Source of the DNA: Datura wrightii
Lineage: Eukaryota; Streptophyta; Magnoliopsida; Solanales; Solanaceae
NCBI GenBank assembly: GCA_035772735.1
Contig: JASDFA010000010.1
Location: 96,492,001 to 96,556,000 of the forward strand
Direction of reading: 5' to 3'
Length of the DNA: 64,000 bases
Shown here: one piece after another, positions 10,201 through 21,106 of the stretch
Layout: each line of letters opens with the position of its first letter
How positions within the stretch are numbered: position 1 is the first letter of the stretch
Made by a program: the position numbers and the translations under genes
Notes under the pieces: generated by a model
Database searches by the model: none
Told to the model about the DNA's origin: nothing
The model's input: only the letters and a program-made list of their open reading frames with translations

Positions 10201-13200
10201 ATATCTTAAACAAATTGAAACTGAAGGAAATATATACACAAGGAAAAATGAGATCACTGTGAGTATAGGTGCTAGCCGTCATCATTTTCCATTTTTGTTG
10301 TCATGTCCTCTATAGTCTTGCTATTGGTAATGATAAAAAGGCTTTAGAGTTGCTCATGGCTGCAGAAAATGGCTTCAACTTGGTCACTTAGGGTGGTCTC
10401 ATGAAGTTGCACTCTTTTAGAGGTATTGGATGTTTAAGTAGTCATTTCTCCCTACTTGTGACTTGTGAGTGAGTTATGATTGACGTTGATATGATAAATT
10501 GTGCACAGCTTAGACCTTTTCTCAATTGGATGAAGGCATCAAGCTTGGTCTATGGCCTCAAGTGGTTGGCTCGTGACGGATGTAAGTTGAATCGTGTCTG
10601 AGTAATACATCTGAGCTAAATATGCAGAACTATGAAACTCAAGTCAATAATATTCTTAAAAAGATATCTTAAACAAATTGAAACTGAAGGAAATATATAC
10701 ACAAGGAAAAATGAGATCACTGTGAGTATAGGTGCTAGCCGTCATCATTTTCCATTTTTGTTGTCATGTCCTCTATAGTCTTGCTATTGGTAATGATAAA
10801 AAGGCTTTAGAGTTGCTCATGGCTGCAGAAAATGGCTTCAACTTGGTCACTTAGGGTGGTCTCATGAAGTTGCACTCTTTTAGAGGTATTGGATGTTTAA
10901 GTAGTCATTTCTCCCTACTTGTGACTTGTGAGTGAGTTATGATTGACGTTGATATGATAAATTGTGCACAGCTTAGACCTTTTCTCAATTGGATGAAGGC
11001 ATCAAGCTTGGTCTATGGCCTCAAGTGGTTGCCTCGTGACAGATGTAAGTTGAATCGTGTCTGAGTAATACATCCGAGCTAAATATGCAGAACTATGAAA
11101 CTCAAGTCAATAATATTCTTAAAAAGATATCTTAAACAAATTGAAACTTAAGGAAATATATACATAGGAAAAATGAGATTCACTGTGAGTATAGGTGCTA
11201 GCTGTCGTCATTTTCCATTTTTGTTGTCGTGTCCTCTATAGTCTTGCTATTGGTAATGATAAAAAGGCTTTAGAGTTGCTCATGGCTGCAGAAAATGGCT
11301 TCAACTTGGTCACTTAGGGTGGTCTCATGAAGTTGCACTCTTTTAGAGGTATTGGATGTTTAAGTAGTCATTTCTCCCTACTTGTGACTTGTGAGTGAGT
11401 TATGATTGACGTTGATATGATAAATTGTGGCATGGGGTTGGTGATTACTTGATGTGTTATTGTCAAGTGTTGCATGCAAGATCGTTGCCTAATACTGACA
11501 GTGTTGTCAAAGATTGGTTTGAGGTGTGATTTAGCCCAACAGCTAGGTGCAAATAGGCTGAGTGCTTCACCTTGCTTAGGAAGCACTTTAGCCACTAAGA
11601 CGTATGTTCATCACCCTTGGGTTGTTTATTGATGAAGAAACACTAAAAAGAATTATTTTGGCTAATTATAATTTTTTCAAAGGTTTTATCCAAATAATTG
11701 TTGTTTGTATTTAAATAATAATCACGCAAGTCAGAATTGGAAAATTTTTGTGGCAAATTAAGTAACAGAGAAATAGGATTTCAGGGAAAATAGAAACACT
11801 CTTATTAAGGTCCTTGTTGCATAACTGTTTCTTGTTTGTTATTATTACACTGAGAAAGCAGTACTGAGCAGTTATTATTTTTGTATTACATATATTTTTC
11901 ATTGTTCTCTTCATTTGCCCCTTTCTTCATTAAAGCATGCGTTTTATATGTGCTTTGCGCGTAAAGCTCCAACAAACTTCAACGCTTTTTTTTTTTTTTT
12001 TAATTTCGCATTTGATATCACTTCAACCTCCCGTCTTTCTTGTTAGGTTGGGTTCATTTCCATTGACCGATTTCTCTCTCTTTGTGGGGCCACATTGGCC
12101 CTTGTAACAATAAATGCCCTAGTCTCCCTTGAGATAAAATGAGCTGAGGTTAAGGAAGTTATTGCTTGAATTCCAAATCTTTCCCTTCTGATGCTAAACA
12201 ACTCTTTTGCTGGCATTCTTTTCAGATGCATGATTTTTGAAATCTATTAACTGCTGCAGTGGATCGCTCCCAATTTTTTAAAAAGAAACTTTGACCATCT
12301 GTTCTTCAATAGCGGCACTTCTCCATTGATCGGTACTCTTTAAGTCTTAGGCTTCTCATTTCTTAGGTTGTCCTCTATATGAGTTCTGTTTGTGATCAAG
12401 GAATTCGTTCTTCAAGCTGCTCATCTTGTCTGGACTTGCTCTTAACAGTGTCATGGCATGTCTAAGACCACAAGTTTTAAGGGTACTTTTTGTTTGTGCC
12501 AAAAGTCATTTTTTTTCTTAAGCTTTATGCACAATCTAATAGTGACATATAAATAAAATTGAGGGAGTAACTGATTGATTTAACGGCTAAATAATGTACT
12601 GATTAATTAATAAATGTTCATGGTCCCAAGGGTATTAGTGCATTGATATATAGTTGAATTTATATCTTTGGGATTTTTTTCAATTAATTAATATTTCTTA
12701 TTATTATTCAGGTCAACAATGCACACAGTTATACATGTATGGACCTTTACATTTTTGCGACCCCGTATCGTGTGACATGGGATTACTACGCTTTATCTCG
12801 TGAGCATACTCTTCAGATCAATGAGTGGGAGTCTCAAGCTGAGTTAGAATATGTGAGTTTCTATTATTTCATCCGTGAAACTTCATAGACATTAATGTAA
12901 GTATCAAGAGTAATGGATTTTAAAATGCAAATGCAGGTGAAACGTAAAGGAGTCTCAATTTTCCTCATGCAAGCAGGAATGTTAGGAACCCTTTCAGCAC
13001 TATGGGATGTTTTCCCTTTGTTCACAAGCACTGGATGGGGTGAAAACTCAAATATTGGATTTCTGAAGAAACACATGGGTGCTTCATTTGACCAACGTCC
13101 TCAACCATGGGTCAGCAACCTTACCACTGATGACATACATTCTGGAGATTTTCTTGCCATATCAAAAATTAAAGGGCGTTGGGGTGGTTTTGAGACGTTA

Positions 13201-16200
13201 GAAAAATGGGTATCCGGAGCTTATGCTGGCCATAGTGCTGTTTGCTTGAGGGATGCTGAAGGAAAGCTGTGGGTTGGAGAATCCGGACATGAGAATGATA
13301 AGGTACTTTTAGACATTTTTTTGTGTCTTTTCCATGATGGTACTTTTTCCATTCCTCTTTCTTTCATTGGGAGAAAAGACAGATTTATAATTATGTGGTT
13401 TTATGGACTTTTATGTACATGCTCAACAACCATTCCAGTGACAAAAGTATGCATCGAAGAATGGAAAGGGACAAAAGTGTCCCTTTTTTGTGTATGTCTA
13501 AAATAATCCATATATGTCTATCTGATTTGTTGCAAGCATGGGGCTTTTGGTTATAATTTATCATGGTATCTGGGTTCTCTGCTGCTCAAACTTTTAAAAG
13601 GTGTTGACGGGTGCGTGATGGATCCTCCAAAAGTAATGCATGTTTGGAGGATCTGACATAGGTGTGGCAACATTTTTGGAGAGACCGAGCAACATAGTCT
13701 GGGTTGGCTTCTCTGAGAGAAGTTGCAGTCTCTTGTTTAAGATATTATTTTCGACTTTTTGATGGATCGTAGTAACTAGTAAGATGGAGGTTTTTGCCTC
13801 CATTTACAAAAGCACATATGTTTACATTTTATAGGCTTCTTTCTTTATTATATCTTTACTTTCATATATCAACTTTGGCATGCATTCAGATTTTGGGGTT
13901 CGTTGAAGATGAAATATGTTCCTCTTTATCAACATTACCATCTTAAAAAAACATGTTCCTCTTTATCTTTTTGTGCATGTGAGGTTTTTCCTACACGAGA
14001 TGCAAGGATATAAGTGTATTTCCACCGAACATTAGAGAGTTAGCATAACTGAACTTTGAGAGTCATTATGTTCTAAAAATTAGTTGGGCGAAAAAATTAA
14101 TTATGTCAGCAGAGGTAAAAAGGAAAAAGAAAAGAGGAAAATCTTCAAGAGTCAAAGATTTTCTTTTTTCTCGCTAGATTCTTAGTCGCTAGCTGAGGTA
14201 AAGGGAAAAAAAGAGAAAAAACTTCGAGAAGCTTTTCTTTTCCTCCCTAGCTTCTTAGTCACTACCTTTTTTTTTTTCAAAAAAAAATTGAGCTTTAATG
14301 TGACTCTGTAGCTAGAATTCAACTCTTCTTTGCTACTGTCATTATCCTTTTCTTTTACTTGTTTCTGATATCCTTAAGGTGTAGTTAGCAGCCATTCCTA
14401 TAGCTACTTAGCTGTTAAGAATGATATCTGGGAGATATGGCTTGTTAGAGTTTAAGTGTTTATTTGATTTCATGGCTCGTGAAAATAAGCACCTTGATGC
14501 AGGTGCAATAGACATTACCCGATACTCCAAATCAAGTTGAATAACTTCAGAGGGAGGTTGTATGGGATGGTTTCAGGGTGTGGTCTGCCTAATGATGCAT
14601 ATACGAAGTATACAACTTTAAGCATTGGTCCAACTATGTGACAGTGCTGAGTTCAAATACCATGTTGTATTGCTGTCATATCAAATGACATGATCCCTGT
14701 ACAAAAATTGCACCATCTTTAATCAGATGAAATAGTCGGAACTCTGTGTTACAAATTGTGTGGATTGAGGTAGTGCCTGGTAGTGATTGAACCACACTTC
14801 CAGGGGAGGTTGGGTGTGGGGTTGAACCAAATAAGAAAACTCTTAAGGTGGATGATAACATGATTACTGTTAAATTATGACCCAACTTGTCATGTATCTA
14901 CTTTCAGGGGGAAGATATAATTGCTATTTTACCCTGGGAGGAATGGTGGGAGTTTGAGCTGAAAAAAGATGATTCCAATCCACATATTGCATTGCTCCCT
15001 TTGCACCCTGATTTCCGCGCCAAGTTTAATCAGACTGCTGCTTGGGAATATGCACGAAGTATGGCAGGCAAACCATATGGTTACCATAACTTAATATTTA
15101 GCTGGATAGACACAATTGACGGAAATTATCCCTCTCCTTTGGATGCTCATCTGGTATGCACCATCTACCCTTTCTGATCATTATTGTGCCAATTTTGTTC
15201 TTGCTTTATTACCTCGAGGTGTTTCCTTCCATAACTTCTTAATAATCCTTTTACTTTGTAATACTTTTCATTTGGCACTTTAATCAATTTCTGTTTTGGC
15301 TCAAGCATTGACCTATGTTCTTTCAGATAAAGATTGTTATTGACTGGTGCATTTAAGATTCTAGACGTGTGAACTGAAATAAGTGATTAGCATGCATGCT
15401 TCTTTTTCCAAGAAGAGTATTGAGGAGTGATGTTAATTTATACCCAAACAAAATTGGTTTTCAAATTTCTTATTGGATCTCAAAGTAGCTGGTCAGGTTT
15501 TGATGTGTTGACTCTTACAAGGTGTATGTCATTAATTCAGTTGAATTTAGTGTGATGTTATCTGCACATTCTCATGGAGCTGCATTTGCTTGCTGGAACC
15601 TTTTAGTGTGACTCAAGTTTTTAACAAAATCCAGATAGTATGCATGTGTACTTGAGCAGTGAATGATAGGTTTATTATCTGGGTAAATTGGTTTTGTAAT
15701 ACAAATTTGTTTTAGTTTTATGTCTTTTGTATAAGGAATCTTTATTTTTACACATAACCGGTATTAGCCATAATTCAAAAGAACCTTCTGTAGTCTTAGT
15801 AAGAGGGGGAAGAGTTAAAGGATTTACCTGGTGTGAGATAGATCCGAAAATAACACACGAGATCTTTGCATGATCATTTTCTTCTATTCAAATTGTAAAG
15901 CGTACAAGTGACCTACTTCCACTTATTAGCTTATGATAGCTTGAAGTTCATCAGAAGGTTCAATGTCATATCAATTTGGCAGAAATGAATAATGTCAACA
16001 GTTGGTTTCATGGAAATATAATCAGACTCTGCTTGCTAAATGGACAGCTGGGATTAAAAATATAAACTTGTGCACAATTATGCTGATGGGTTTTTGTGCA
16101 AGAACATCAAACTGTCATATGATGACTATTAATTATTTTTGAGATGTATGAAAGAAGGTTGAATGTGAGAAGAATGATGAGAGTAGAATGGGAGGTGTGG

Positions 16201-18145
16201 AAAGAGAGGTCAATGGCATTGTTGGTGCTTAGAATTTATATTTCAAATAGGGTTACTGTATTGGTTTATGCCTCTTCAATTTGGCGCATTTGTAAAATTT
16301 CACCAGCTTTAATTTGTTGTTGATATGTTGGACAGGTTGCTTCTGTTATGACTGTTTGGAATCACTTACAGCCTGCATATGCAGCTAACATGTGGAATGA
16401 AGCCTTAAACAAGCGACTTGGAACTCAGGTCAGATCTGTTTGCTTTAATTAGTGAACTGCCTCTATTTATTGAGACAAAAGTTGCACAAAATACACTCAG
16501 AGCAGTTGTTCACCTAGATAATACGGGCCTCCATCGAGTAACTGGTCAAATTAAGTCGAGCAAATTACTATGAAATGAACAAATCTCAATAACATAACTA
16601 TAGTTTTCCCTGAAAATGCACAATGGTTGGGTTAAAAACATACTTTCAAAACTCTAAATCAAAAAGCCAAGCGAGTGCAGGCTTGTTCTGTACATCTGAT
16701 AAGATCCACACCTAATGTTGAATGAGGATCTGAATTTTGTTTCCATGCAGGGCCTTGATCTTCCTGATGTTCTCGTCGAAGTTGAAAAGCGGGGGTCATC
16801 TTTTGCCAAATTGTTGACCATCCCGGAACAGGATGACTGGGTTTATAGTGATGGGAAATCAACATCTTGTGTTGCTTTTATTCTTGAAATGTATAAGGAA
16901 GCAGGACTATTTGGTCCACTTGCTAGCTCGATTCAGGTTACAGAATTCACGGTGAGTTCGTTAGATGGATTTGAAGTTCCATTTTTGGGGGAAGTTTCTT
17001 TTCAGCTGTTTGCTTGAGCATTGGAGTTCATTAACTGGATGAATCTGAACGTACTATTTCTTTAAAAAAAAATTCTTGGCCATTGCACTGGTGGAAGTAT
17101 CTTTTGCTTATGCTGACTAAGTATATATTTCGGTCATTGATTCCCTTTTAGTTACTTCCCCTATTTCAACTGTTGTATTTTTGTGCTCGGGTTATCCCAA
17201 AATATGTACATGGTTTACTTTCCTTTTAAAAAATTGCTTCCCCTATACCTTGACTTGACTACTGCAAATTTTTCTTACCAAATAGCTATGAAAGGGCTCA
17301 CCTTTAGCTATCAAAACTTGGTCTATTTTCTATTTTGGACCTACTTCTATGTAAGAGCTCTTCATTGTTTTTGAGTTTAGTCACTGCTTGTTTTGTTCTT
17401 CAGAAGAAGATTTTGGTTTGTTGCAACTAAATTTCCATCGTTTTTTGCCTCTTGTAAATTAGGTCTTGGCCTAATCCCCCTTCTTCTTATTGTCCTTACA
17501 GTGGCTATAAAATTGAAACGGTAAATCAAAAAAAAAAGAAAGATCTCTTCATTAACATCTGGTGCAAGAAAGTGCTTCAACCCATTCAATAGTTATCGGT
17601 GTAGAGGTGAACTGGAAACTTAAAGTGGGTGGGGAAGTAATTTTTATCTGTTTTCCAGATGTTTCTTTGACTGTGTTTTAATCCATGTCGAGCCTTTTTG
17701 GTGCATCTCACTCATAGGCATATAGATTCTTATATGTGTAGAGGTGAACTGGGAAACTTAAAGTGGGCTGGGGAAGTAGTTTTTATCTGTTTTCCAGATG
17801 TTTCTTTGACTGTGTTTTAATCCATGTTGAGCCTTTTTGGTGTATCTCACTCATAGGCATATAAATTCTTATATCAAATTCCATTGACGTATTAATAAAC
17901 TGGTTGGGGTCTGTTGTTTCGAGGTGCAGATAAAAGATGCTTACTCGCTCAAGTTTTTTGAAAACAGTACGGACCAGTTGCCTAAATGGTGCAATGCGGA
18001 TGACACAGTGAAGCTTCCTTTCTGTCAAATTCGAGGGAAGTACCGGATGGAATTGCCTGGATACAATACAATGGATGTATATGCCCATATGAATGAAAAG
18101 TGCCCATCTATGCCTCCAAAATATTACAGGCCACAAAGTTGTTGA
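4223..18145 (+). CDS. secreted permuted papain-fold (YiiX/NlpC-P60-like) hydrolase, putative; seven exons
   Basis: Exons are 4223-4531, 12712-12852, 12937-13302, 14908-15153, 16336-16428, 16751-16951 and 17930-18145. All introns are GT-AG and phase 0, and the reading frame is open for 523 residues to TGA 18143-18145. The start is the ATG in context gccATGg. Residues 1-22 (MAVSYFLFSILFFSCFFPCQ..) form a signal peptide, so the product probably enters the secretory pathway. Plant relatives are, to my knowledge, annotated only as uncharacterised. I read a permuted papain-like core: SGDFLAI at 219-225, AGHSAV with His249, LWVGESG, then GKPYGYH, and STSCVAFILEMYKEAG with Cys425. That order (GD, GH, then Cys) is the one seen in YaeF/YiiX-type permuted NlpC/P60 enzymes. 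The fold call is an inference and no substrate can be named. Exons look intact and the gene probably functions despite the repeat-filled first intron. Its 3' UTR should lie in 18146-18450. Confidence 0.82.
5409..7989 (-). mobile_element. solo LTR of a Ty3-type retrotransposon inside the LINE
   Basis: This 2581-bp sequence starts tgtcacacccc and ends cggggtataaca (TG..CA on either strand). It is flanked by the 5-bp duplication GAAGG at 5404-5408 and 7990-7994. Removing it with one GAAGG restores the LINE reading frame exactly. It belongs to the same LTR family as the copies at 30320, 36225, 48093 and 60793, sharing the GGTCGGGgCCCTGTCCCgacc block and the 'agaggcttgca' text. By family comparison it is in minus orientation. 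A TATA box (minus) lies at 7755-7762 with a GC-rich block next to it at about 7780-7885. Confidence 0.9.
8196..8940. mobile_element. non-autonomous TIR element in the LINE
   Basis: The LINE reading frame is lost near 8165 and resumes near 8968. The intervening DNA begins with ggctcgcttcaccgaagcgt and ends with an imperfect inverted copy (reverse complement agcactcgcttcagtgctta..), both rich in 'gcttcacgc' words. Between them is AT-rich and strongly purine-rich sequence without a recognisable gene. This looks like a small DNA transposon derivative. The exact ends and target duplication could not be fixed. Confidence 0.45.
10047..11429 (+). repeat. 463-bp unit repeated three times in tandem in intron 1
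   Basis: The word 'ttagaccttttctcaattgg' recurs at about 10047, 10510 and 10973, an offset of 463 both times. Copies differ by only scattered substitutions and a few short indels, so the expansion is fairly recent. Each unit contains the same string from 'cttagacc' to 'gataaattgtg'. The last copy ends at about 11429. The repeat starts about 65 bases after the right target duplication of the LINE. Confidence 0.92.
11430..12711 (+). other. remainder of intron 1, no gene
   Basis: AT-rich intron sequence ending in a pyrimidine tract and CAG acceptor at 12709-12711. Around 11525-11600 and 11935-11985 there are 'gcttcacc..' and 'gcgcgtaaagc' words like those of the TIR element at 8196-8940, possibly another decayed copy. 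A T run lies at about 11987-12001. Confidence 0.4.
13303..14907 (+). other. intron 3 with small repeats
   Basis: The intron carries a perfect 11-bp stem (gatcctccaaa / tttggaggatc, 13621-13653) inside a GGTGTTGACGGGTGCG..CCGAGCAACATAG text that I recognise as a recurrent motif in Solanaceae DNA. It also has an imperfect tandem of about 80 bp at 14107-14268 (aggtaaa.ggaaaaa..tagt(c/t)ctta units). The open frame reading on from exon 3 to about 13503 is intron read-through. Confidence 0.5.
15154..16335 (+). other. intron 4, nothing recognised
   Basis: AT-rich intron between GTATGC and a GACAG acceptor. No gene or delimitable repeat seen. Confidence 0.5.
17599..17874 (+). repeat. 137-bp tandem duplication in intron 6
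   Basis: Copy 1 runs 17599-17735 and copy 2 17736-17874, beginning gtgtagaggtgaactgg and ending attcttatat. They differ at a handful of positions (for example gggtgggg versus gggctgggg). The second copy ends 55 bp before the acceptor of exon 7. Confidence 0.92.
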
Positions 18146-18499
18146 CAGGATTTTTATGGCCAGCTATCTTGCTGTAGTGTAAGGTATGTAAAAGGATGGT
18201 TTTCCAATGCTTTACAGGCCAGCAGGTTGGCTTGAAAATCGAGTTAGATTTATACCAAAAGTGGTAGGCAAAGGAATCCTAACAAACTTGTATGTCAAAG
18301 CAGACTTAGAATTTAGTGTAAATATTAGTAGTAGTTTTGTTGATATGTTCTGTCTGCAAAACTTGATAAATCCTGAAACAATCTTTTACTGTTGGTCAAC
18401 ATAATGTATTGTACTATGCTACTAGCCTCCTTTATGATGGAATTTATAGAATCCTTTTGCTCAAGCAGTTAAATTACCAAAAAAATTGTTCCTTTTCTT

Positions 18500-21106
18500 T
18501 GCTATGCCACTGAACTTGTCAGGTATATCCTGACAGACTAAGAGACTACGTATCATACAGCTCTATTAGTAGTCCTTGCCAGCTACTGCCATCCATCGGA
18601 GATATCAATTCCACTCCCTTACACTCAGTAAGGCTACGCATATCCTCTTATACTAGTTGTTTCAATGACGGGAACACTTGGATAGTGCCGTTATTGCTGC
18701 TTGGTCCGATATTGCTAACCTCAACTCCATAAAAAGCAGCTCCAATGCATTCCAACTCATGGCATCCTATCAGCGCAAGATGCCAAAGGAATTTCAGTTG
18801 ATGGAATTTCTTTGCACTTTTGGCAACCACTTAATTTCAACTTGACCAAATTTGGTAGCAATTTTTCACTGAACCATGAAGGAAATCTAGTCCCAAAATA
18901 GTTCACCACTTTTAAGGTTTTCAAGTTAGGATGCGGTTGAAGACCATCCAACACATACTCATCATTGGTCTCACGTCCTTCTGGTCCATCATGGAACCAC
19001 AAATATGCCAGCTTGTAGATATTCGATTTCTCTTGTAAATATGCTGTTCGAGCTTCTTCTCTGTTACAGAACAATTGGAGACTGTGATTCTCAATTAACC
19101 TCTTAAGGTTTTTCAAATAACCTACTTCTTCTATTCGACGACCTTTCTCTAAACCTAACTTGGTTAACTGCAGGGTTTAAAGACAAGTCAATTGTCGCAT
19201 CTTAAGTTGGCATCTGAAAGTGCTCATTTGATTTGTAATATATGTGTCTCAAACTTAGTCATATTTCCCATCTCATCTGGAAGCACCTTCAGTGAGAAGC
19301 AGTTATTGGCTCTAAATGTTTGCAAATTGTAGAGCTTGCAAATGGAGTTTGGCAAGGCTTTGATATTAGTGTCAGAGAGATCAAGATTGAGGCTGACAAC
19401 TCTTTGATGCCTGACCTGGACAAATTTAAAACTCTCAAGAACTTAAAGCTCAACAGCATGTCTTCAGATATATAATTGCTTCTCGAGAACAATGTGCATA
19501 AACGTTCTGGCTCATTTATCTTATCTATTTGATCACTTGGTGAGTCCCATCCAAAGTATCGCACTTGAGAAAAATTTTCTCCACCATCGCCCTTCGAATC
19601 AAAAAGTTCAGATTTTAAAATGTCTCTAGCCAAATCATACACAAGATCATGCATCTGACGGTGTTATATTCTTATGCTTACCTAGCTCAACATCTTGCAA
19701 CAAGGAATTTCGCAACAAGAGTTGAAAGAACTTGTTCCCAACGTCTTCCATCACGGTGGTCTTTTGACATGGATGAAGAAAGCCTTCTGCCATCCAGAGT
19801 TGGATTAGTTGGTCCTTTTCAAACTTGAAATCTTTTGGAAACATTGCAAAGTAAGCAAAGCATTTTTTCAGATGCGGAGATGGTAGGAAATCATAACTGA
19901 GTTTTAGGATTTCCTTTAAGCTATTTTCTCCATTATCATCTTCACCTGCAATGAGGGGGTTGCCATCAAGAATTGCTGGCCACTCATGTTTTTCCTTGTT
20001 GTGCAAGAGGCCTCCCAACACACTTGCAGCCAAAGGTAGACATTGACGCATTTCAACAATCCTGTTCTCCATGCTCGCTATTTCCTCTGGAACTTCCCCA
20101 TCAACAAACGCTCTTTTTTTGAAAATGGACCAACAATGATCTCCTGTTAATTTTTCCAACATATGAGGATCTACTGCTACTATGGATGCCACTTGTTTTA
20201 TACGAGTAGTCACGAGAATGCAGTTTCCTCTGGATGTATTTATTCCTTTGAAGGTGTCCATGAACTCATGCCGCAATGTAGGGTCAACATGCCACAAATC
20301 ATCCAGGACAAAAAAGTACCTTTTCCCTCCCAATTCATCTTGGAGCTTCTTGAAAATTATATCCCTGTTTTGGACCTCAAGTTTCCTTTCTGTCACCGAT
20401 TCGAGGATCAGTTCAAGAAAGCTCTTAGTTTCTGACATTTCAGGTAGACACAACCAAACTCTATTTTCAAAGTGTTTCTCGATCTGTTCATCGTTGAAAA
20501 TTCTCTTTGCCACAGTTGTTTTCCCTAAACCCCCCATACCCACTATGGGAATGGTGCACAGAACAACATCATCTCTGATGTTCAATATCTTCTCCTTTAT
20601 TTCAGCAACGTCCCTGTCTCTACCAACAACATCCGAAGCAACTACCACGGAATCTGTTTCTCGAATTGCTAGTATTTGCCGAGAAGGAACTATCAGTGAT
20701 TGGAGATTGAGGTGTTTGGCTAACTGATTGATAGCCCTCAACTCTTCATTGATATTTTTTATTTTTCCAGACATCTTGCTCTTAAAAGATGTATGAGAAA
20801 AGAAACCACTGACCTTTCTGGTTGGGCTGTTTCAGATCTTGATCACTTCTGCTTTGGGAAATTCATATCTGAATTCATCAAACACATTTTCAGCGTTTTC
20901 AGCAGCTCTCTCAAGCATCTTGAGCCATTTTTCCACAGCCTGTTCGCTAACATGTCGTCTTTCAGCATCATGAATGAAAGCTTGAATCATGGATACATTT
21001 TGTGTCAGCATTCTGAGATCTTTGAGCTACTGACTTTCTCAATAGTGAGAGAAAGCAGCTTCTCAAGCAAAACTTGAACAGTAGCACTAATTACAGGATT
21101 AGCCAT
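18500..21106 (-). pseudogene. CC-NB-LRR disease-resistance gene (RGA type), broken
   Basis: The start ATG is at 21104-21106. The N-terminal helix (MANPVISATVQVLLEKLLSL) and coiled-coil (WLKMLERAAENAENVFDEF) are in different frames, with a shift near 21020-21035. The coiled-coil is cut from the NB-ARC by TGA 20832-20834. A 375-codon frame at 19647-20774 holds P-loop GMGGLGKTTVAK, kinase-2 FVLDDLWH (the W marks the CC class), RNBS-B CILVTTR, a degenerate GLPL (CLPLAAS) and CFAYFAMFPKDF. A one-base shift near 19655 separates this from MHDLVYDLA. LRR-linker sequence (LLSFKFLRVLNLSRSGIKEL, LDGLQPHPNLKTLKVVNYFG) continues through further shifts and TAA 19177-19179. The LRR stops abruptly about 18.5-18.6 kb. 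It is convergent with the hydrolase-like gene, with only about 350 bp between them. Confidence 0.9.

Noticed and set aside
13303..13503. Possible extension of exon 3
   Set aside because: The frame runs past a GT donor into AT-rich sequence. The next exon (14908) joins in frame when the donor at 13303 is used.
20182..20727. 181-codon plus-strand open frame
   Set aside because: It is the antisense shadow of the NB-ARC coding frame on the minus strand.
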